DNA from: Petrolisthes cinctipes
Lineage: Eukaryota > Arthropoda > Malacostraca > Decapoda > Porcellanidae
Direction of reading: 5' to 3'
DNA: 64,000 nt
NCBI GenBank assembly: GCA_033782935.1
Contig: JAWQEG010000625.1
Location: 178,501-242,500 of the forward strand
The position numbers were made by a program, and so were the translations under genes. The first letter of the stretch is position 1; the number at the start of each line of letters is the position of its first letter. Positions 28,869 through 41,100 of the stretch are shown here, one piece after another. The notes under the pieces are model-generated. The model did no database searches. It had not been told where the DNA came from and saw nothing but the letters and a program-made list of their open reading frames with translations.

Positions 28869-28904
28869 CATTACACTCACTGAATTAGAGTTAATATTTT
28901 AATT

Positions 28905-29060
28905 TTCTAGAATTTGCCACACCAGACTTGACTTAACATAACCTAATCAGGACTGGGGCAAACTGCTGGAACCAAACCTGGGTAGACTACCAGGACCTAA
29001 CTGGGACCTAACTTTTGTTGTGTTTGGTCTCAGTAATCTGCCCCAGTTAGGTCACAAAAA
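28905..29060. mobile_element. fragment related to the TTAGG-bearing MITE
   Basis: Blocks of the type CTGGGACCTAACTT / GGTAGACTACCAGGACCTAA match the internal blocks of the 4851 element; similar blocks resume at 29829-29900 on the far side of a LINE fragment. Confidence 0.5.
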
Positions 29061-29089
29061 ACAATATATCCAATCTGTGATGGATTAGG

Positions 29090-29840
29090 CCTATGCAAGC
29101 CGTGCCTGGGCCTCAAACCTCACTGAGACTCATTTCAACACCCTTCAGACCATACAGAATTGAACCCTGAAGATAATCACAGGCTGCACAGCTACCACAC
29201 TTGCAGACCACCTACACCATGAAACCAAAGCCCTCAAAATCAAGGATCACCTTGACATGAGAGACACACAAACACTTGCTGCAGCCTCCACAAACCCACA
29301 CCATCCACTATACTACATGGCACAACACCCACACATGCCAAGGAACATCAAAACAACACCCAGTACAAGATACCATACACAAATACTATCATCTCTTACA
29401 CTCTGTCCACCCCAAACCAGTCTCCAGATACTGTACATATCTATACTCAAATCACTCACCAATGCATCCAAACACTCAAAAACAACACTCAGCTGCATGC
29501 CCGACCTCCTGACATCCACCCATCTGAATCCTCCCTTCCTTATGAGGACTGAGTCCACCTGGCCAGGCTGCGATGTGGCCACCACCCGGCCCTTCTGACA
29601 TATCAGTAGAAGCTGGATGGAGCCATTGTGGATGCCTGTCTGGGATGCAACACAGCACCCCATTCTATTAATCACATTATGGAAGACTGCAATGCAAACA
29701 ACCACACTCGCCAACAACACAACATACACTCTGAGGGCACTGTGGGAAAGCCCGGCACAGGCCATGGCCTTCCTCAGGAGCTTGGAGCTGCTCAGCCAGA
29801 CAGCTTGAGGAACTTCAACAACATCAACAACTGGGACCTA
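29090..29840 (+). pseudogene. non-LTR retrotransposon 3' fragment with AAC-type tail
   Basis: The plus frame reads LKIITGCTATTLADHLHHET...LKIKDHLDM, then a frame change and CLGCNTAPHSINHIMEDC: the C-terminal and CCHC-like end of a LINE ORF2. The 3' end CCAGACAGCTTGAGGAACTT followed by CAACAACATCAACAAC resembles the tail of the SINE-like element at 28496. Confidence 0.7.
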
Positions 29841-30252
29841 ACTGAGGCAGTTTACCGGGATCTAACTGGGGCAGTCTACTGGAATCTAACTTGGACAAAC
29901 TTTCAAGACAACCTGGACAAATTTCATCCAAATATGTATAGTTTATGTATTTTCCCCCACCCAAATGCCCCAGTTCCCAATGCTCTCCCCAAGATTGTTG
30001 GATAGGAGGGTTGGGGGTATCGCCAAAATAATACATTTCCTAATGGAATGAGTGTTAAAATAATTGAAAACAGAGGAAAATTCACTAGAAAAACATTGGT
30101 TAACCAGGGTTGTGTATTGTCTGACAGTAAAATTATACCAATTTGTGGTGCAAATCAATTAGTTCCTGAATATGTCTGGAAATTAAATGAGGGAAAAAAA
30201 ATGGAGTATAGTTCTTGCATAACCACCTCTATTTACTCTACTTTCCAATCAG

Positions 30253-33200
30253 ATAATGACTGAAACATCTACACCGAAGCCACAGATGTCAAGGAAGAGA
30301 GGAGTAGTTGGGCCGTACAGCTATGATGACGATGAAGATTATGTCCCCAGCAAAGGAGTCAAGTACTCTGAAAGGGAAGACGTGGTACCCAAAAAGGAGA
30401 AGAAACACACACTTGACTCAGACGAAGAGGAAGACAATGACGAGGATCTGGATGCTGAAAAGAACTATGATATTCTGAAGGAAGAGGACATTGATGGTAA
30501 GGATATAATTATAAGTAAAATATGTGAGGTATGGTAATAATGTGCATCAAATACAGTAATTATTCTGTTGTGGCACTCCTGTTGGCCTGAAGCAATCCCT
30601 GTCAATTCTTCAGGTGTCCCTTTTTTTCTATTTGTTTCCTTCATGTATGATGGCTTGTCTCTCCTATCTCCTTCTCCTTCATGCTACAGAGTCTTCCAGG
30701 TATTATTGGGGCCCTGTTCTTCCTCTTCAATTTGTTTCTTAGCTCCATTTGGGTTTACAAATGTTCTTGTCTGTATGAGGAATGTCTCCCAAAATAATTA
30801 TATAATTAAAATTCTACATTATTTCCCCAGGGCAGGAAGAACAGACTTTGGACTTTGAGGGTGAGACCAAAATCACTCCCTTCAACATGAAAGAAGAGAT
30901 GGAAGACGGTCACTTTGATGGTGACGGATTCTATCACTTCAAAAAGGATGCGGAAATAAAGGATGCCTGGCTGGATGACATAGACTGGATAAAGGTGAGT
31001 CATGTGTTCTCTGTGTAATGTATACCAACTAAACCACAAAATTTTCAAGTACAAAAGAGTTTAGGGGTGTGAACTAGGATTACTCCTTTAACAATTGTAC
31101 CTAAAAGTGTGGCCACTTGATAAGTTGTGTATGCATTTAGTGGGTCGATTCCACAGTCGTTCATAGTGGTTGTAAGCACACAAACAAAGGAATCTTAGAC
31201 GTGTTAATGACTTATGGCTGAATTATTTAATGAATTTGGTGAATAAACAATGCAGTGATCAAAGATTTCAAAGATTTATTTCTATGACATCTCTATGTCC
31301 CCTACTGAGGATGAGAGATACATTGGTAATTTTACATTATAAATATTGTTGTAATAAAGAAAAGTAAAAACTATTAATTTGGTATAATAATAAACGACGA
31401 ACAACAACAATGGTGATGTTCAATCCTACTTCCTACAAAGTAATTTTGATATAATTTCATACTAAATATAACATTATATATAATGCCACATATTATATAT
31501 AATCTATAGTGTATAATAAATACTTTACATATTTGTATCACAAACAATGTAGATGGATTACATTCACATTAATATTAATATAGAGAGTAAATTAAGACAT
31601 GATCACATAAAGTACTTGGTAACCATGATAACACCAGGCATTGTATATATTGTAAACTTTGGTTCACACTGTGGGTATAGTACAGTACTGTACTTACTTG
31701 TATACATAGTTAGGTACAGTCGGCAAAAAAAGTTTCGTTACCATCCTTTTAACAGTGTGATGTAATGTTGGTAGACCTGACTGGTGAGTCAGGTGTGGCG
31801 CGAGCATGGAGGTAGTATAGGTGGAGTCGCCATGGCTCACTAATCCAGGGGAGTAAAGTGAAGCTGCCGAACTGTTATTTTCGGCGCCTTCAATATGGCG
31901 GACACCAAGATATGTTTCAGTAAAAGTGGACTTCTGACCTGACATACAAAGGTATGCGCCATCTTGAAGGCGCCGGAAATGACAGATTGGTGGCTTCACA
32001 AATCAGGTCCTACTGGCGCCTCAACCTATACTACCTCCATGGGCGCGTGTGTCATATATACCTCCGTCACCTTCCCGGACCCCTCAGTGTCTAATGGTCA
32101 GGCAAGTAGGAATGACGTACTTTTACCCAGTGCTACTTTTTCTGGGTATTTCAAGGTTATTCTTGTTCTAAAATACTCAAACGTATTTCTTTATGTTTAA
32201 TGATGAATAGTTAAATAGTAATAGTTCTTGAACACTCAAAATTTAATTTAAAATCAGTTAAACTTTTGATATAAAAAGAAAGGGAAGCCTTGTGCTAAGT
32301 TGTCATTGTCGGGGCCCGCGAGGCACAGCTGCTCAGACGGCGGAGTACCAACCCTGCCGCGCTTATCGATGTTAAAATTAACGTAGGGGTGGTAACGAAA
32401 CTTTTTTTGCTGACTGTACAGTATGGTATAATATATTGTATAATTGAGGTAATTGAATGAGGTAGTCTACTTATTATTAGTTGTCAACACAGTCATATAT
32501 AATTGAGGTAATTTACTTATGGTATTAATAGTTATCAACACAGTCATATACTCTTCAACAGTCAAATCTAGCTGGCCTAATAATTCTTGTACCAGACCTT
32601 GTAGCAGGTACCATTGGTGGTAAATCATTATCATAATCATCATTTATTCTTCTTGCTGGTTTGAATTTGTTCATAATAACAGACATAAATCTTACAATAT
32701 TCTTCAATTTGATTACATTGGTTGATTGTACAAGTGATCTTAAGTTGAACATGTTTGGATTATTGTACACTTTTATCCCTAAGTATTTCTTCCTATCCTG
32801 TGTGAAGTATGGACACACCAAGAGATAATGGAACTCATCACCAATATCATTGTTTGTACACAGGTTACATATTGTATGAACATTTTCATCAGTTCTATAT
32901 TTTGTTATTGTACCCATGGTGAGCTAAAATCAGCATTTTGATCACTGCATATTTCTATTGAGTTTATACATTCTGTATGACAGTTTATTTTTATTACCTG
33001 TAATGATTCTACTACAGAAAGATACAATTTTTTGCCAAACAGTAACAATAATTTCTCTAGCTTCTGTTTCACCATCCTGTATATCATACAATTTGCTGTA
33101 CTACTATTTACATGTAACAAGTTTTTAAGGAATTTCCTGTGAAATACTTCTACCATTTTTAGGTCCTCATAACCCCACACTTCACAGCCATATGTTAGAA

Positions 33201-36200
33201 TGGGCAACACTAATTTTTGGAATAAGTCCAACTGTATGTCTACTGAGAGATGTAACTGTTTTGCCTTAGTCAACATATTATATAAAGCTTTCCTTGCCTG
33301 CTTAATTTGCTTTGACATACCTTTTTTAAAACTACCATTATAGTTTACTTCTATTCCTATTATAGGTACACATATGAGTCCACTACTATGTTATCATTAC
33401 CAAACTTATAGTTAGGGTGTTGTCTAACCTTGCCTTTTGAGAACACTACTATTTTGGTTTTGTCAGTATTAACTGTGAGTTTCCACTCTTTACAGTAATC
33501 ATGTACAGCATTCAGTGCATCTTGCATTTCAGATGGTGATTCTGTCATAACTATAGTATCATCAGCATACAGTAGCACAAACAGTCTTAGAAAATCTTTA
33601 ACTTCATCATCACTTAGATGTTGTCTAATATCAGTAGCTAGTGTTTTCAAACCTGGATATTTCCTACTAACATAGAACTCAAAGCCATTTAAATAAATTG
33701 CAAACAATAGTGGTGATAGATTCTCTCCTTGTCTCACTCCTACATTACATGAGAAATATTCTGATATTGAGCCTTGAAGAGTTATGCATGGTATTTGCAT
33801 TAGCATATATATTATACAGAACCCTTAATATTTTACCATTTATATTATATTTCAGGAGTTTCTTCCAAAGATTCTATCAACAAAATCAAAGGCCTTCCTA
33901 TAATCAATAAATGCACAATATAGTCTCTGTTTCCTACTTAGGTATATGTTGACAATAGATTGTAACAAAAACATGGTCAATAGTTGAGACCCCTTCCCTA
34001 AAGCCTGCCTGTTCATCACCTAACGATCCAGTAACTATTATATACATATTTAGCCTGTAGTTAATTATAGCTGTAAACAACTTACTAAGACAACTTAGGA
34101 GAGTTATCCCTCTATAGTTGTCAGGGTCATTAATATCTCCTTTGTTCTTAAAAATAGGCACTATCAGCACAATACACCATTCACTTGGAATTATACCTGT
34201 CACGAAAATAGTGTTGAATAAGTAAGTTATATAGTGTACCATTTCAGGAGGACTATTCTTTAGAAATTAAAATAATTTCTGATTTGGTCAATACCACTTG
34301 CCTTATTGTTTTTCAGTTTTCTTAGGCATGCTTCACTTCTTTAACTGTAAATTCCGCATTTAAGTCTTCATTCAATGAATGATTGACTAGTCTTGGGTCA
34401 AAGTCATTTTGTACTACTTCAATTTCTTCATTAGTGTTACTTATTCTTTTATAATGTTCAGCAAAATTACTCAAGGGAATGTTACCAGTAACACATTGCT
34501 TGCCTTTACCATTTATAATTTTCCAATATTCTTGGAGGTTTTTCCCTTTACATGATCTCAGATTGTCATTCAACTTCAATCAATCAATCATTTCCTGTAG
34601 CACCCACGGGGATGCATAGGGCCTCAATAAACTCGTGCCACCACACCTTATCCTGAGCTAACTCCTCCAAATCTCCCCAACATTCATCTCCCGCTTCCCG
34701 CCTCATTGTTCTCACCCACGTCTTCTTCTTGTACCATGTGCTACCCACCCTAGTGTATCTCGTACTATCCCATGTCTTCTATACACATGACCTAACCACT
34801 TCCAACGTGACATCCTAACATATTCATCAACTGGCTGCACCCCTGTTATTTCTCTAATTCTGCTATTCGATATCCTATCCCACCACTTAATTCCAAATAT
34901 TCTTCTAAGTACCTTATTTTCAAACACCAAGAATTTACGGTCCATATTCGCTGTACTGTACCATGATTCGTGACCGTAGGTTAGTATACTCCTAACCATT
35001 ACTTTATAAATTTTGATTTTTGTATGCACAGAAAAATTTTTATTCTTCCAAACAGTTTTAAGCATTCCCATTGCCTGATTTGCCTTTCTTAACCTTTCTT
35101 CGTATTCTAAGGTCAAAGAACCATCCTTCGTTAAACAGGTACCCAAATATTTAAACGTTTCAACCTGCTTTACCACCACACCTCCAATCATACAGTCCTG
35201 TGCATTTTCCATGTTCATATTAATAATTTCAGTTTTTCCACAATTAATAACCAAACCCACCCTTAAGCCCTCTCACTAAACAATCCAACACCCTCTGCAT
35301 CTCCTCCGGCCCATCACACATCAAAACTATATCATCTGCATAATCATTCAACTTGGTATGGTATTTTCTAGCTTTAGTTCTTATCAAGTTCTTATATTTC
35401 TTACACTCTTCCTGGAATTCATCAGCATCCATATTTCCATCTCTTCCTCTCAGCCTTCTATACCTATTCTTTATATTCATATAGATTTTTCTCTTTTCTT
35501 CACATTCTTTATCAAACCATGGTTTTGATCCTGAATCATGGAGTCTCCTGTTCCTGTTCTTGGTCTTGTAGATACCTGGTCCTACATCCTTTGCCATATT
35601 AACAAACATGGTTCTCAAGTCATTACAAAGTTCTTCCACTTTAGTTTGGTTGGAGCCTAACTTAAAATAATTTAATTTCTCCATTAATGTGTCAACATCT
35701 TGTACCTCCATTCTATCCCTTACTGTTTTAATAGATTTTATGAATACGGATACTCAGCATTTGAAAAATAATGAAGCCTTACAAGTATGATTGGTTAGGA
35801 AGCTAACATACGAATATGACTGTGGAATCGACCCAGTGTCCTTTTCTTTCTTTTTTCTATCACGGTGGAAGTGCACCAATTCTCTTCTTAGTAAAAATGG
35901 CCTTAGGTACACGTCTCACATACATTCCAGTGTACAGTATATATATACAGATAAGTACCAAATTGTGTACATATTTTGTGTAATTTCTCTTGTACAATAC
36001 TACAGTAGATTAAAAAAAAAAATAATAATTTAATGAGGAAGCCAATACATATTCACCAGGTTAGACAAAAGTAGAGTACTGTATAGGAATGTTTTAAACT
36101 ATACTGTACTGTGATAATTGCAGGTAAAACACCGTGAAGGAGATGAAAAGAAGTACGGATCAGACATTGAGAGTGACCCTGAGAGTGATCTTGGCGACAT

Positions 36201-37874
36201 CTTCACACACAAAGCAACTGACAAGATACTCAAAATTTATGACGATATTTTCTCTCACTTGAAAGAAGGGGAATCTGTAGCCAAGGCATTGAAGGTTTGT
36301 GTTTACTGTTGTTTTGTTGATGGACTTTACCCCCATAATTTTGACAGAATAAAAACTTTTACCAGATTTAACCACAGTATAATTGTTGTTTTGAATAATT
36401 GATAGTTTTCATGCCTATATTAAAAATTGTATGTACAGAATTTGTTTTGAATTTTGATCACTGACTTATTTTTGTTGTAAAGTTTTGTAACTTTTGACCA
36501 ATATTTTTGTACTAATTGTGTAAACCTTAAGGGTAGATTTTTTGTTGGTAAATTGGAATGCTACAAATTCCTCCCAACTATACCTGGAAACAGGTGGTAC
36601 CATTAGGGGATCTGTTTCATGTCTTAGTTTGGAGGAATCAAGAGACCTTCCAATCAGCCAACAAGGGAATCTCCCCTTAAGCTTTCCTCCTCTTCATGTC
36701 ATCTCACTTTCCCTCTTTCCATTTTCCTTCTTTAACACTTCCCTTCTCTTGATCCTTCCATCTCTGTACACCCCTCTTTGCCAATTTACAGAGACTGGGT
36801 GGCAACAGGAAAATGTCCTCGGCACAAAGATGGAAATTAAAGAAAGCCGGCAGCTTGGGTTCAGCGGATGGAGATGGAAACATGGCCGACTTCATGAAAC
36901 TCACCGACCTCGCCAACAAACTGATCGAAGCAGGCAACATGGACGTCTATCAGGAAACATATGAAATGATCAATCTCAAGGTAAATAAAATAGACCTCTG
37001 ATCATTACTTTAAGGGGAGATTCTATTGAGGCTAAATTGGAGGGCTTCTCTGATTCCTCCTAACTATGCCAGAAAACAAGATGCCTCAGTAGTACTAATA
37101 AGGGAATTGTTTCGTGGCATAGTTTGGAGGAATCAGAGACCTTCCAATTTGCCAAAATGAGAATCTCCCCTTAACCCTTGGGATATTTTCATCTTACAGA
37201 ATTGTTGGACATCAATAACCCCAATAGCCAAGAAAGGAGTAGGGGAACCAGTACATTTTTGCAAGGTTAAAAAAGAAAAGAAAAAAGTACTCTATATTAT
37301 ATAATTGTGGGAACAGTCATACATGCTATTCTGACTTGAACAGGGCTATGTGGTCATTATTGGTCTGGATTGATCTTCATTTCCATTTCAGCTGCAGAGA
37401 TCTAAAGCCCCAGCGCCAGCACCTGCCATGGATATGTTTGCCGAGGAGGAACAAGAGAATGATACGAGTAAAAGCAAAGAGGAGGCAGACCAAGATGGAT
37501 CAGATTGTGTTGGTGAGATTGAATTTCCATGTGCACACACACACTCACATATCCTATCTTATCCCTGTAGGAGGGTAATGTCTTCCATGAAGCGGATAGT
37601 GCAATACAGTATATATTTTGGAAAGATTTTGATGCCACTTAAGTTGTGAGCAAATCACATTTTCACTGATTTTATGCCATCAGCACAAGTGAGTTGGGAG
37701 CTGCGATGGGAAGACAAACAGGATGCAGAGATCCACGGACCATTCACTAATGAAAAGATGCTACAGTGGCAAGAATCTGGGTACTTCACCAAGGGTGCTT
37801 ATGTAAGGAAGACAACAGAACAAGGAAACTCTTGGTACTCAACGAGACGCATTGACTTTGACCTCTACACTTAG
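30253..37874 (+). CDS. CD2BP2: CD2BP2/Lin1 homologue, GYF-domain U5 snRNP protein
   Basis: Exons: 30253-30496 (ATG 30256), 30831-30994, 36124-36294, 36792-36980, 37392-37512, 37684-37874. All introns are GT-AG with consistent phases; the product is 358 aa (human CD2BP2 341). The N-terminal half is acidic and Lys-rich (SDEEEDNDEDLD), followed by the conserved ITPFNMKEEMEDGHFD...DAWLDDIDW block. The C-terminal GYF domain shows W-E-L-R-W, then GPF, then M-x2-W-x3-GYF (last 63 residues, exon 6). The family binds Pro-rich peptides and links U5 snRNP (PRPF6/DIM1 context) in the nucleus; it is not an immune receptor gene despite the name. Exon 1 starts three bases after an acceptor, so a 5' UTR exon lies upstream. 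Intron 2 (5.1 kb) is filled with transposons. Confidence 0.95.
31717..32416. mobile_element. non-autonomous Tc1/mariner-like element, 700 bp
   Basis: Inverted ends CAGTCGGCAAAAAAAGTTTC (left) and the near complement GAAACTTTTTTTGCTGACTG (right), flanked by TA on both sides (31715-31716, 32417-32418). The TA target and CAGT terminus are hallmarks of Tc1/mariner. There is no transposase ORF; the interior is partly palindromic (GTAGTATAGGTGGAG / CCTATACTACCTCC). Located in CD2BP2 intron 2. Confidence 0.85.
32540..35780 (-). pseudogene. non-LTR retrotransposon copy 1, frameshifted, host of a nested LINE
   Basis: Minus-strand coding pieces in order: KPWFDKECEEKRK...KYKNLIRTKARKYHTKLND (35711-35344), continuing after the nested insert as NLRSCKGKNLQEYWKIINGK (34576-34320), PSEWCIVLIVPIFKNKGD and NYRGITLLSCLSKLF (34200-34050), NLSPLLFAIYLNGFEF and LYADDTIVM (33760-33540), LPILTYGCEVWGYE (33220-33150), and a CNLCTNNDIGDEFHYLLVCP zinc-knuckle-like tail (about 32870-32810). 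The endonuclease is missing (5' truncated) and there are several frame breaks. It lies antisense in CD2BP2 intron 2. Confidence 0.85.
34577..35343 (-). mobile_element. non-LTR retrotransposon copy 2, 5'-truncated, inserted in copy 1
   Basis: Starts (minus strand) at YADDIVLMCDGPEEMQRVL and runs through VETFKYLGTCLTKDGS, RSILTYGHESWY, WKWLGHVYRRH to a 3' (TTGA)n tail at 34590-34577. The direct repeat TCATTCAACTT at 34566-34576 and 35344-35354 is an 11-bp target-site duplication. The clade is probably RTE-like from the short repeat tail and C-terminal motifs. One frame break lies near 35260. Confidence 0.9.
36527..36680. mobile_element. TTAA foldback MITE in CD2BP2 intron 3
   Basis: TTAA at both ends (36527-36530, 36677-36680); arms TTGGTAAATTGGAATGCTAC / CTTCCAATCAGCCAACAAGG and TCCTCCCAACTATACC / GTCTTAGTTTGGAGGA. 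Confidence 0.9.
37010..37174. mobile_element. TTAA foldback MITE in CD2BP2 intron 4
   Basis: TTAAGGGGAGATTCTATTGA at the left and GAATCTCCCCTTAA at the right, with a near-perfect hairpin between. The left TTAA begins 30 bp after the exon 4 donor. Confidence 0.92.
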
Positions 37875-38025
37875 TTCATCATGGCTGCTGCTGGAAAGAC
37901 GATTTAGTTGATAAGGTGAGTGAACCAAGAAATTTCAGATAATGGATTAGCAGCTTTCAAGCTGTAATTTCCTTTATACTGACTTTTTAAAAAGTGTTCA
38001 GAACCCTTCCCTCACTTGCCTACCT

Positions 38026-38178
38026 TTAAGGGGGAGATATAGTGTTGGTAAATATGGAGCAATTGATTCTTCCAAACTAATCTAGGCAACAGGTCACCAT
38101 TAATTTTGTCAATCTGGTCTTGTTTCCTAGCATACTTTGGAGGAATCAAGGCACTCCAAAAGTATACTATCCCCTTAA
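38026..38178. mobile_element. TTAA foldback MITE, second subfamily
   Basis: TTAAGGGGGAGATATAGTG ... CTATCCCCTTAA. Core GATTCTTCCAAACTAATC and inverse CATACTTTGGAGGAATCAAG; the loop resembles GGTCACCATTA...GTCAATCTGGTC. Confidence 0.88.
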
Positions 38179-38199
38179 GCATGCTCCTTAAATAGGAAG

Positions 38200-39360
38200 G
38201 CAAAGAAAAGTAAAAAATTCAGTTGTATATTTATTTAAAAAACAATATAAGTACATGATTCTGTGCAACCTCTATTTTTATTTTCATATTACCAGCACTC
38301 ATGTCTTACTTCAGTTAATTTCTAATTTCTGTCTTCATTGTAAAAAGTCCTACACCCAAAACCCTCCATATAATAATAATCAGGAAATAATATTGTACAC
38401 TAATGAGCAAATGAAGAGTTACACAAGCACAGAAATGTCAGAAAGACCAGTAAGCATTAGGAAGAAAGTTGTTTTTCTCTATTTAACACCAAAATTTGAA
38501 TACAAACAGAAAATGCTTGAAATCAGCCTTATACTTGTGTGTTGAAGTTAAAGCAGTGTTAAACTTATTTGCTCAAAAGTGTACAGTACCTGTTTGCAAC
38601 TGAACTGTACAATGTCCAAGATCAGTGCTTTTGTGAATGAACCTTCATTATTGAAGGCCTTATGCCAGAAAAGTAATGAGCTATGAAGTGACTTTACTTA
38701 CAATGGCCCAAAGTAATTGACCTTCTTATGCTTGAAGTGTTACATAATATACAAACACAGGAGGGAAAGCCTGAATTGATATTTGTTATGCAGGTGAAAA
38801 ATGTTTAATTCAACCATGACTTACGTCCAAGCTTGTTCCCGTTAATTAACCTAAATTATGTTGCATTGATACAGTTTCATTCTCTAAATCGTGGCATTCC
38901 TTAGAGTTTATTGCATTTCACTTCTGGTACAATTTTCTCCAAAAAAAGCCATCACAAACCTCTGATTCAGTAGGAATGGAAATGAGTTCGTAACAAAGAT
39001 ACATTTACAATTGGAAGAGGTTGATAGGTTACTGACCATACTATATAATGTACCCTGTGTTCCATTTCCTTAAGAATGTGTTTGAAAAAATTACAGTGTT
39101 ACCAGTCAAGGATTTTCTGATGGTTGTTTCTACTTTTGGGCTTTTAATGAGACAGAACAAGAGTAGGATGAAAATGACTTAGGTTGTCACACATCAGGCT
39201 GGAAGAAAACGCTGAGCAAGATACTTGATGAAGATATGTGAATGAATATATATAAATAATTATGTGAAGCTCTGCATTAATACAACCTATTTTTTACAGT
39301 GACCACTAACACATTGGAGATATAATATGTAGAATCACATTTTGCAATATACTGTACCTT
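38200..39360. other. intergenic, nothing recognised
   Basis: Probably CD2BP2 3' UTR and downstream DNA. No exon, repeat or RNA gene supported. Confidence 0.4.
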
Positions 39361-39368
39361 CAGGCTGT

Positions 39369-39598
39369 TTAAAAGGATTGATCACTTGTTTTGGGCAAAT
39401 AGGAGGGCTACTGATTCCTCCAAGCTGTGCCAGGAAATAAATGAACACAATATTTGTTACTAATAGAGGTTTCTGTTGCATGGCATCATTTGGAGGAATC
39501 AGGAGCCCTCTAATATCTCAACATAAAAGACCCCCTTAAACACCTCTAATGAGCCCTCTAATATCTCAACATAAAAGACCCCCTTAAACACCTCTAAT
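39369..39598. mobile_element. TTAA foldback MITE with a tandemly duplicated right end
   Basis: The element spans TTAA 39369-39372 to TTAA 39536-39539; about 48 bp of its right end (GAGCCCTCTAATATCTCAAC ... CCCCTTAAACACC) is repeated once more to about 39598. Confidence 0.8.
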
Positions 39599-39705
39599 GA
39601 AAAGGCCTCGGAGCCACCACAAAATGCAGATAAAATAATCAAAGAAAGAAAACACCACAGTATAAATAATGTGGATCTGCTTTGTGATGGGTTCGATGCA
39701 TCTAT

Positions 39706-39862
39706 GTTAGGGGGGAAATACACTTTTGGTACATTAGTGTGTCTTGATTCCTCCAGAGTATACCAGTTAAGAAGACCAGAAAAACAAAAATAATGGTATC
39801 CTGTTGTGTGGAGGAATCAGTTGTTCCAGATTTAGCACCTACACTGTACTTCCCCCTTGAAG
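39706..39862. mobile_element. foldback MITE, second subfamily
   Basis: GGGGGGAAATACACTTTTGG ... GATTCCTCCAGAGTATACCA is mirrored by GTTGTGTGGAGGAATCAG ... CTACACTGTACTTCCCCC. Confidence 0.75.
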
Positions 39863-40014
39863 GTGTTTAATCAGCCTGATGGTATATTGCACAATGGAAA
39901 TTATTATTATTATAGTTGTTTATAGCATAGCTTCCTGTTATAACTGTATTCATATTTATATAATTATGTTTGACTTGAAGGAAAAGATAATAAAATTGTT
40001 TATCAAGGAAAACT

Positions 40015-40445
40015 TTATGACTACTGATTCCTCCAAACTATGCCAGGACACTAAATTCCTTCATATGAGATTATGGGGTTTTGTATTATAGCAGAGTTTG
40101 GAGGACTAAGTATGCTCCAGTTTGCCTGCAATAGATTACTTCCCTTAGACACTGATAGTGTATGAAAGTTGGAGACTTCTGATTCCTCCCAACTATCCCA
40201 CAAAACAAACTCCTCCACTATGGATGGTGTTTTGTGGCAATGTTTAAAGGACTTCATAACCTCCAATTTTTTTTAAACTACATCACAGGGCAGTACAGTG
40301 TTCTTAAATCTGGAGTAACTGATTCTAAACTATTTCAAGCAATGGGTCACCATTATCATTTTTTTTAATCAGGTCCTGTTTCCTATCATACTTAGGGGGA
40401 ATCAAGACACTCCAGTATATCTAAAGTGTATTATCCCCTTAATGT
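40015..40445. mobile_element. cluster of three abutting foldback MITEs
   Basis: Element 1 about 40018-40148 (GATTCCTCCAAACTATGCCA / GCAGAGTTTGGAGGACTAAG). Element 2 about 40149-40286 (TTCTGATTCCTCCCAACTAT / GGCAATGTTTAAAGGACTTC, ending ATCACAGGG). Element 3 about 40287-40443 (subfamily with GGGTCACCATTA, ending TATCCCCTTAA). They lie end to end with almost no spacer. Confidence 0.75.
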
Positions 40446-40457
40446 GGTAAAAGATGT

Positions 40458-40622
40458 TTAAGGGGAGATTCTTTTGTTGGTGGACTGGAAGGACTCATTC
40501 CTCCAAACTATGCCATGAAACAGATCCCCTATTAATACCATTGAGGGCATCTGAAAATTTTCAAGTATAGATAGGAGGAATCAGTAGTCTTCCAATTTAC
40601 CAACAAGATAATCTTCCCACAA
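40458..40622. mobile_element. TTAA foldback MITE
   Basis: TTAA 40458-40461, AGGGGAGATTCTTTTGTTGG ... TCCTCCAAACTATGCCATG is mirrored by TAGGAGGAATCAGTAGTCTT and CCAATTTACCAACAAG. The right terminus is decayed. Confidence 0.82.
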
Positions 40623-41100
40623 ATGGAGACTACACATATCTCCAAACTGTACAAATAAACAAAATATCTCGGTACAAAATAATGATCTCTTTAGTAGCAA
40701 GGAGGACTCCGTAGCCTTACCAATTTGCCAACATGTTATCTTCTTTTAATCACAGCAAGTCTACAGCACTAAATCTGGTTGAATATATTAATAAGTAAAT
40801 TGCACTAATATTAACTTTGAGAATCAGTGCTCTTGCTTTAAGAATATTATAATAAAATAAATTATTACAGAATCAAGAAAATAAATAAATTAAGATATTA
40901 CTGAATCAACAACATATGGTATAGTACTTCTCAATACAGTAAATAATAAATTAAATTACAGGTATTATTGAACCTGCAAAATATATTATTTACCAAAGTC
41001 TAGTTTGTCATTCTTGTGCCACAGTTTGGAGGAATAGGTAGCCAAAGTGTTTGTTGGTAATGCAAAAAAAAACTATTAATTCCTCCAAACAGTGTCAAGA
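40623..41100. mobile_element. decayed foldback MITE remnants
   Basis: Half-elements with recognisable cores: CCAATTTGCCAACATGTTAT near 40720 and AGTTTGGAGGAATAGGTAGC / TCCTCCAAACAGTGTC at 41020-41095. Confidence 0.5.

Noticed and set aside
29257..29765. ORFs on both strands near 29.5 kb
   Set aside because: Plus frame is a LINE C-terminal fragment and the minus frame is its shadow; neither is a host gene.
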